Assembly (NCBI GenBank): GCA_934776915.1
Contig: CAKVNA010000024.1
Location: 1 to 9,740 of the forward strand
DNA from: an uncultured Clostridia bacterium
Lineage (GTDB): Bacteria; Bacillota; Clostridia; Christensenellales; UBA1242
Direction of reading: 5' to 3'
Length of the DNA stretch: 9,740 bases
Position numbers and translations under genes: made by a program. The notes below the pieces were generated by a model that saw only the letters and a list, made by a program, of their open reading frames with translations, searched no databases and had not been told where the DNA came from. Of this stretch, positions 4,350 to 9,740 are shown one piece after another. Positions within the stretch are counted from its first letter, which is position 1, and each line of letters starts with the position of its first letter.

Positions 4350-7300
4350 TTACACCACCGACAGATAAACTTTCTTTGGTGATAGGTTTTTCAGTTGTTT
4401 TTCAATAGGCTTGCCTTTGCCTGTTCTGCTGTCAATCGCAACAAGGTCAGTTGGTTTGAACAACAAGTCATCGTCAGTTACAATCGCCATCGTTGTAGGA
4501 TTAACAATAACCGCAGCAAATGCCACCTTGCCACCAGTTGCCGTTATTTTTTGTCCCTTTCTGTATCTTACACTTTGCTCTATGGACTTAACGGTCGTTC
4601 TCTTAGCAACGCCCTTATCCCCAACAACCAATATTTCTCCGCCATTCTTTATAGAAACAGCAACGCACGCACAACTGTCCTTTGCCCCAAGTGCCACACC
4701 CTTAACACCGCCAGCCACACGCCCTTGAAGTGGTATGTCGTCAGTTTTTGCATTGAGCACCATGCCTTCTTTCGTCACAAAAACAATCGTCCAATCTTCT
4801 TTTGGCTCTGGCACAACATCCAAAACCTCATCACCGTCTTTAAGTTTTATGGCTTGATAGGTCTTTTTAAGAAGAGTATATTCTTCTCGTGCAGTCTTCT
4901 TTATCATGCCAAATTTCGTTAAGAATATAAGGTTATCTTCGCCTTTCATATCCTTTTCGTCATAAATGGCAACAATGTGTTCATCTTTTGCCAAGTCTTT
5001 AAAAATAGAATAATCTGCAACGCCTTTATCTCTATATCTGCTCTCACCAAAGGCTGCAACTGGCATTTTAAGACAATTTCCGAAGTTGCTGAATGCAATA
5101 ATATTTGCATCAGATGTCACATTGAGTTTTAGTGTGTGGACTTGTGAAAGTGTTGAATTTTCGCCCAACTCTTTGCTGCTTAAATTAAACTGTTTAACAG
5201 GCACAGCCTTAAATGTTTCGTCAGCCGTTTTTAAAACGATAAGTTCTTTCACTTCGTTTTCTTGTTCTGCCATTTCTTCCGCCGTTGCTGGCTTTTCGTC
5301 ATCTTTCAAGAATTTTGTCAATCTTTCGCTCTTATATTGCTTTTTGATTTGCAAAAGTTCACTTTTGACCACTTCATATTGTTTTCTTGGACTTTCAACA
5401 ATAGATTTAAGTTCTTTTATAAGAATTTTAAGTCCCTTAAGTTCTTCTTGAAGTTTGTTGACCTCAAGACTTGTAAGCCTTGCAAGTCGCATATCAAGAA
5501 TGGCTTGTGCTTGTCTGTCGTCAAGGATAAACTTCTCTTTAAGTCTTCTTTTGGCTTCAGTTGTGTTTGGTGAAGTTTTAATAATTTTCACCACAGCGTC
5601 AATATTTTTGATTGCAATAATAAGCCCTTCCAAAATATGTGCCCGTTCTTCTGCTTGTTCAAGGTCATATTTGCTTCGTCTTAAAACAACTTCCCTTTGA
5701 TATTCGCTGTAATATGAAATGATATCAAGAAGCCCCATTTGCTTTGGCTTGCCACCCGCAATGGCGACCATATTCACGCCAAATGTTCCTTGCAGTTCAG
5801 TGTTTTTAAGCAGTGACTCATAAATCTTATTTACGCTGGCATCTTTTTTAAGTCGCAAAACGGCTCTTTGTCCGTGTCTGTCCGACTCATCTCTAATTTC
5901 TGCAATGTTTTCAAACCCAAACTTCCCTTCGTCCTTAAAACTAGCAATTTTTTGTAGCAAACTTGCCTTGTTCACTTGATAAGGAAGTTCCGTTATAACA
6001 ATGCTCTTTTTGTCTGTTCCCGCACCTTCAATGTGCATTTTTGCTCTAAGATAAATCTTCCCACGCCCAGTTTCATAGGCTTTGTAAAGTTCCGAACTTT
6101 CAAGGATATATCCACCCGTTGGGAAGTCTGGACCTTTTATTATCTTCATCATTTGCTTTAATGTGATATTTGGATTGTCAATATAAGCCACAACGCCGTC
6201 AATAGTTTCACCCAAGTTGTGTGTTGGAATGTTTGTCGCAAGTCCAACAGCAATGCCAGATGAGCCATTGACCAAGATATTTGGAAATCTGCCTGGGAGC
6301 ATTTGAGGTTCTTTTTGGGTGTCGTCAAAGTTAAGCCCCCACTTAACAGTGTTTTTGTCAAGGTCACGCAAAAGTTCCAGTGCTATTGGTGCAAGTCTAA
6401 CTTCTGTGTAACGAGCTGCTGCTGGAGGGTCACCGTCAACACTTCCGAAGTTCCCGTTGCCTTCAACAAGAATATTTCTCATATTAAAGTTTTGAGCAAG
6501 TCTGACCATTGCATCATAAACAGAAGCATCACCATGTGGGTGATATTTACCAAGCGTTTCACCAACAATACGAGCAGATTTCTTGAAAGGCTTGTCTGGG
6601 GTGTTGCCCAGTTCATACATGGCAAAAAGTATTCTTCTTTGAACAGGTTTCAACCCGTCTTCAACCCGAGGCAAAGCTCTGTCCAAAATGACGTGTTCAG
6701 AATATGGAATCATACTTTCGTGCAAAACTGTGTCAAGGTTTTTGTATAGTAGCCCATCACCAATATTTTCGCCCGAGTTTTCCATATAAACCTTTTCTTC
6801 AATGTCAACTCTGTTTAGGTTTTTATAATCATCACGGTCGCCGAGGTCTGCAAAAACATTTCGCCCAACATTTCTATCCACTTCCTCAAAGCCTTTGTTC
6901 AAGTCCTCAACATCATGACGAACTTTTAGGTTTTCGTCACTGTCAAAGAAAACATCTGTGTCCACTTCTTCTGCTTTTCGTCTTGAAGTCTTTGACTTTT
7001 CTTCAATCTTTTTGCTTTCTGCTTTGGAAGGTTTTGAGGGCATTTCTTTTTTATTTGAAACCGCTTTCTTTTCCTCTTTTATCGTCTTTTTTGCAGGTTT
7101 TGCAACTGTTTTTGCAACTTTTTCGTCTTTTTGAGTTTTTCCCGCCACCTTTTCACTCTTTTTAGCAACTTTCCCGTCTTTTTTGGCGGGTTTTGTGGTC
7201 TTTTCAGTCATTTTTTCTTCTTTTTTTACACTTGTGGTCTGCTTTTTAACCACTTTTGAAGGCTCGCCCCCAATTTTTGTCAAAAGAGATTTCAATGTTT

Positions 7301-7538
7301 TGTCTTTGCCGTCTTTCGCTTTCAAGTTTTCCTCGTCCTTTTGTGTTAGATTTTGATTTTCGTCTTGCCATAGGGACAACCCGTCAAGCAAGGACATCTG
7401 CCCGTCAGCCACTTCAATTCTTTCCCGTTCGTCTTCGTCTTTTGGCTTTTCTTCCTCGTGAACAAACAGTTCTCCAATGTCAATCTGCCCATCAATCGCT
7501 CTTGGCGGGAGGATTTCATCATCTTCATAATCGTCCAT
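4350..7538 (-). CDS. parC: Topoisomerase IV subunit A (ParC) with long N-terminal tail
   Basis: This is the DNA-cleaving subunit of a type IIA topoisomerase that separates replicated chromosomes. It has 1062 residues, where about 800 is usual. The ATG at 7538 has GGGGA five bases upstream and lies 32 bp after parE. Residues 1-75 are acidic, 95-190 are lysine-rich with TKPAKK/AKPAKK-type repeats, and 190-250 are acidic again. The conserved core begins near 255 ([22 protein letters not shown]). The catalytic tyrosine is Tyr377 in AAARYTEVR. The quinolone-contact region reads [10 protein letters not shown], with Ala338 where E. coli GyrA has Ser83. A coiled-coil gate region lies around 620-740 and a beta-pinwheel C-terminal domain from about 764 to 1062. 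No QRRGGKG GyrA box is visible where one would be expected, which favours ParC over GyrA. The partner gene also looks like parE. An internal ATG at 6785 could give a normal-sized form. The family is certain; topo IV rather than gyrase is likely. Confidence 0.9.
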   Translation of the reverse strand: MDDYEDDEILPPRAIDGQIDIGELFVHEEEKPKDEDERERIEVADGQMSLLDGLSLWQDENQNLTQKDEENLKAKDGKDKTLKSLLTKIGGEPSKVVKKQTTSVKKEEKMTEKTTKPAKKDGKVAKKSEKVAGKTQKDEKVAKTVAKPAKKTIKEEKKAVSNKKEMPSKPSKAESKKIEEKSKTSRRKAEEVDTDVFFDSDENLKVRHDVEDLNKGFEEVDRNVGRNVFADLGDRDDYKNLNRVDIEEKVYMENSGENIGDGLLYKNLDTVLHESMIPYSEHVILDRALPRVEDGLKPVQRRILFAMYELGNTPDKPFKKSARIVGETLGKYHPHGDASVYDAMVRLAQNFNMRNILVEGNGNFGSVDGDPPAAARYTEVRLAPIALELLRDLDKNTVKWGLNFDDTQKEPQMLPGRFPNILVNGSSGIAVGLATNIPTHNLGETIDGVVAYIDNPNITLKQMMKIIKGPDFPTGGYILESSELYKAYETGRGKIYLRAKMHIEGAGTDKKSIVITELPYQVNKASLLQKIASFKDEGKFGFENIAEIRDESDRHGQRAVLRLKKDASVNKIYESLLKNTELQGTFGVNMVAIAGGKPKQMGLLDIISYYSEYQREVVLRRSKYDLEQAEERAHILEGLIIAIKNIDAVVKIIKTSPNTTEAKRRLKEKFILDDRQAQAILDMRLARLTSLEVNKLQEELKGLKILIKELKSIVESPRKQYEVVKSELLQIKKQYKSERLTKFLKDDEKPATAEEMAEQENEVKELIVLKTADETFKAVPVKQFNLSSKELGENSTLSQVHTLKLNVTSDANIIAFSNFGNCLKMPVAAFGESRYRDKGVADYSIFKDLAKDEHIVAIYDEKDMKGEDNLIFLTKFGMIKKTAREEYTLLKKTYQAIKLKDGDEVLDVVPEPKEDWTIVFVTKEGMVLNAKTDDIPLQGRVAGGVKGVALGAKDSCACVAVSIKNGGEILVVGDKGVAKRTTVKSIEQSVRYRKGQKITATGGKVAFAAVIVNPTTMAIVTDDDLLFKPTDLVAIDSRTGKGKPIEKQLKNLSPKKVYLSVV
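6783..6796 (-). promoter_or_regulatory. Possible internal translation start in parC (Met252)
   Basis: AAAAGG at 6791-6796 stands five bases before an in-frame ATG at 6785-6783 on the minus strand. Starting here would give 811 residues, the usual ParC length, beginning just before the conserved core. The Shine-Dalgarno match is modest and lies in a coding region where GAAAAGG may simply encode Glu-Lys. Confidence 0.35.
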
Positions 7539-7570
7539 AATTATCCCCGTTTTTCGACTTTAAATTACAG

Positions 7571-9514
7571 TTATTTTTCTAGCCTCATAAAGTTGTCAAC
7601 TTTGTTAAAGTCAACATATTCAGAAAGATATTTTTTTCTTGCTTCAATGTCATTGCCCATAAGTGTTGTTATCAAGAGTTCGGCATTTGCCACATCATCA
7701 ACCCCAACCTTAACAAGTGTTCTTGTTTGTGGGTTCATTGTCGTTTCCCAAAGCTGCTCGGCGTTCATTTCACCAAGTCCTTTGTATCTTTGAATTGTAT
7801 ATCCCTTGCCAAATCTCTTTATTGCGTCTGGCAATTCCTTATCCGAATAGACATATTCAACTTGCCCTTTTTTCTCCACTTTATAAAGTGGTGGAAGCCC
7901 AATATAAACATTGCCATTTGTTATAAGTTCTTTCATATATCTAAAGAAGAAAGTTAGCAAAATAGCTCTGATGTGGGCGCCGTCTTGGTCAGCATCGGAA
8001 AGAATAATAACTTTGTGAAATTTTAAATTTGAAATATCAAAATCTTCACCAATACTTGTGCCAAGTGAACCAATAATAGACCTTATTTCCTCATTTGCCA
8101 AAACTTGGTCAAGTCGTTTCTTTTCTGCATTAAGAGGTTTGCCTCTAAGTGGCAAAATTGCCTGAAAACCCCTATCCCTTGCTTGTTTTGCACTGCCACC
8201 AGCACTGTCACCTTCAACTATAAACAATTCATTGAGTTCTGCTTTTTTCCCTGTGCAGTTTGAAAGTTTTCCTACAAGGCTAGAGTTTTCAATGCTATTT
8301 TTTTGACGGGTTAATTCCTTTGCCTTTTTTGCCGCCAATCTAACTCTTGAAGCACCTTTTGCCTTTTCCATAATTATGCCAGCAATTTTTGCATTTTCCT
8401 TTTTGTCGAAGAAGCGAGATAATTCCTTTATCACCATACCTTCAACAATTCCCTTAACCTCTGGGTTGCCGAGTTTGGTTTTGGTCTGTCCTTCAAACTC
8501 AATGTCACGCATCTTAACAGAAAGCACAGCGGAAATTCCTTCCCTATAATCTTCGCCCAAAAGGTTGTCCTCTTTGTCCTTCAAAAGTCCCAACTTCCTT
8601 GCGACATCATTCATAACTTTTGTTAGTCCTGACTTAAAGCCCAGTTCATGCGTTCCACCTTCAGTGGTTGGAATGTTGTTCACATAAGAAAAGAAACTTT
8701 CTGTGTAACTGTCTGTGTATTCAATGGAAGCAGACATTTTTAGTCTGTCGTTTTCACTTTCAATATAAAGTGCTGGTCTAAAAAGTGGAGTTTTTGCTTC
8801 GTTAAGATATTCAATAAAGTCAACAAGTCCACCGTCATATTTGTAGTTTTGAGTTACATCGTCTTTCTCGTCAATAAAGGTTATTTCAAGTCCTTTGTTT
8901 AGAAAAGCGAGTTCCTTAAGTCTTCTTCTTATAACCCCCCCGTCAAGAACATTGTCAAGGAAAATTCTCTTGTCAGGCATGAATGTAATTTTACTTCCCG
9001 TTTTGTCCGTTTTGCCAATTTCAGTCAGTGGCTTTGTCACAACACCGCCATGCACTTTGCCCTTTTTGTCTTCAAGACTTTCAAAGCGAATTTCATATTT
9101 TTTGCCGTTTCTGCAAATTTCCGCATCAAGATAGGTGGAAAGAGCATTTGTAACAGAAGCCCCAACGCCATGAAGTCCGCCAGAATAGTTGTAGTTGCTG
9201 GAGTCAAACTTGCCCCCTGCGTGGAGTTTTGTAAAAACAAGTTCTGCCCCAGAAATTTTGTAAGTTGGGTGAATGTCAACAGGAATTCCACGCCCGTCAT
9301 CTTCAACAGTTGCCGAGCCATCTTTGTGAAGTGTCACAATAATTTTAGAGCCAAACCCATTTGTGATTTCGTCAATAGAGTTGTCAACTATTTCCCACAG
9401 AATGTGATGCACGCCCTTGCTCCCAGTTGAGCCAATATACATACCAGGTCTTAAACGAACAGCGTCAAGACCCTCAAGAACAACTAGGTCTTTTGAATCA
9501 TAACTTTTTGCCAC
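7571..9514 (-). CDS. parE: Topoisomerase IV subunit B (ParE), ATPase subunit
   Basis: This 647-residue protein is the ATP-binding partner of ParC. I start it at the GTG at 9514, five bases after GGAGG (9520-9524); a TTG at 9526 would add four residues but overlaps that ribosome binding site. Motifs in order are RPGMYIG, WEIVDNSIDE (Glu41 catalytic, Asn45 Mg-ATP), DDGRG (72-76), GGLHGVG (112-118), QTKTKL (343-348, ATP-contacting lysine), the TOPRIM motif EGDSAGG (434-440), and DADQDG (507-512, metal ligands). The sequence FRYMKELITNGNVYIGLPPLYKV is closer to Bacillus-group ParE than to GyrB, which usually reads YIAQPPLY. The length fits both. It is the first gene of a two-gene operon with parC and has its own promoter and a leader hairpin. 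GyrB is the alternative reading; no other gyrase pair is visible in this window to compare. Confidence 0.9.
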   Translation of the reverse strand: MAKSYDSKDLVVLEGLDAVRLRPGMYIGSTGSKGVHHILWEIVDNSIDEITNGFGSKIIVTLHKDGSATVEDDGRGIPVDIHPTYKISGAELVFTKLHAGGKFDSSNYNYSGGLHGVGASVTNALSTYLDAEICRNGKKYEIRFESLEDKKGKVHGGVVTKPLTEIGKTDKTGSKITFMPDKRIFLDNVLDGGVIRRRLKELAFLNKGLEITFIDEKDDVTQNYKYDGGLVDFIEYLNEAKTPLFRPALYIESENDRLKMSASIEYTDSYTESFFSYVNNIPTTEGGTHELGFKSGLTKVMNDVARKLGLLKDKEDNLLGEDYREGISAVLSVKMRDIEFEGQTKTKLGNPEVKGIVEGMVIKELSRFFDKKENAKIAGIIMEKAKGASRVRLAAKKAKELTRQKNSIENSSLVGKLSNCTGKKAELNELFIVEGDSAGGSAKQARDRGFQAILPLRGKPLNAEKKRLDQVLANEEIRSIIGSLGTSIGEDFDISNLKFHKVIILSDADQDGAHIRAILLTFFFRYMKELITNGNVYIGLPPLYKVEKKGQVEYVYSDKELPDAIKRFGKGYTIQRYKGLGEMNAEQLWETTMNPQTRTLVKVGVDDVANAELLITTLMGNDIEARKKYLSEYVDFNKVDNFMRLEK

Positions 9515-9519
9515 AATAT

Positions 9520-9548
9520 CCTCCAAAGTCCGCTTGCCACAAGCAAAC
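9520..9548 (-). promoter_or_regulatory. Leader hairpin abutting the parE ribosome binding site
   Basis: In the minus-strand transcript GTTTGCTTG (9548-9540) pairs with CAAGCGGAC (9536-9528) over nine positions, including two G-U pairs, with a three-base loop TGG. Only three bases separate it from GGAGG at 9524-9520. It could hinder or tune ribosome access or protect the 5' end; no known riboswitch class is recognised. Confidence 0.5.
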
Positions 9549-9567
9549 GACCAAATAATACATTAAA

Positions 9568-9596
9568 ATTTTAGCACACAAATTCATTTTGTCCAA
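9568..9596 (-). promoter_or_regulatory. Promoter of the parE-parC operon
   Basis: On the minus strand TTGGAC (9591-9596), 17 bp and TAAAAT (9568-9573) form a sigma-A-type promoter, with TGC directly before the -10 box as in an extended -10 element. Transcription would start near 9561, giving a leader of about 47 nt that contains the hairpin. Confidence 0.75.
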
Positions 9597-9740
9597 CCAA
9601 TAATTGAAGTTTCTCAAATTTTTATGCAAAATTTTTCTTATAACCACGCCAAAAACTTGCTTACACACAATTTTTCAAATAATTATACATATTCTTGCAT
9701 ATTTATTCACACATTTTGAAGAAAACAAATTTTATTAAAT
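9597..9740. other. AT-rich DNA upstream of the parE promoter
   Basis: No frame on either strand reads through to the window edge with a plausible start. A TATAAT on the minus strand (9687-9682) could be a second, upstream -10 box, but no matching -35 box is seen. Confidence 0.4.

Noticed and set aside
6704..7165. Open frame of 153 codons on the + strand inside parC
   Set aside because: It is antisense to the lysine-rich tail; its Leu/Phe-rich content mirrors the Lys/Glu codons of parC.
4350..9514. gyrB-gyrA instead of parE-parC
   Set aside because: The absence of a GyrA box and the ParE-like YIGLPPLYKV segment favour topoisomerase IV, although a gyrase identity cannot be fully excluded without comparing the organism's other pair.
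9515..9526. Four-codon longer start for parE at a TTG
   Set aside because: That TTG overlaps the GGAGG that serves the GTG at 9514.

Overview
The window looks like chromosomal DNA from a low-GC Gram-positive (Bacillota) bacterium, most likely a clostridial lineage. The signs are very AT-rich intergenic DNA, strong AGGAG-type ribosome binding sites, GTG and TTG starts, sigma-A-type promoters with 17-bp spacers, a Bacillus/Clostridium-type SOS box, a PdaB-like deacetylase and a two-domain SSB. The + strand carries clearly more C than G in coding and non-coding DNA alike. The minus strand is therefore probably the leading strand, and six of the seven genes lie on it.

Layout, reading the minus strand from the right end. 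(1) A 214-bp leader holds a good promoter and a hairpin directly before the ribosome binding site. (2) parE and parC follow, 32 bp apart, encoding both subunits of a type IIA topoisomerase, probably topoisomerase IV. ParC carries an N-terminal tail of about 250 residues, acidic and then lysine-rich. (3) A terminator-bearing gap of 239 bp separates these from a PdaB-like polysaccharide deacetylase and a tandem-OB single-stranded DNA-binding protein, 28 bp apart and ending at a bidirectional terminator. (4) A 523-bp gene-free region holds that terminator, a 20-bp direct repeat, a small palindrome, an isolated LexA/SOS-box-like site, phased A-tracts and a promoter. (5) That promoter drives a small sigma region 4-like helix-turn-helix protein.

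The left end differs. A TTG-started, lagging-strand gene at 461-1324 encodes a membrane protein with SH3-like extracellular domains. Back to back with it, and running off the left edge on the minus strand, is the start of a phage terminase large subunit with an intact Walker A motif. It suggests that a prophage or phage-derived segment begins at or beyond the left edge.

The right two thirds are a housekeeping DNA-topology module plus a small cell-wall/ssDNA operon. The least explained parts are the ParC tail (with a possible internal start), an alanine at the quinolone-contact position of ParC, the orphan SOS box, the parE leader hairpin and the terminase at the edge. I found no tRNA, rRNA, CRISPR array, insertion sequence or complete novel defence system.
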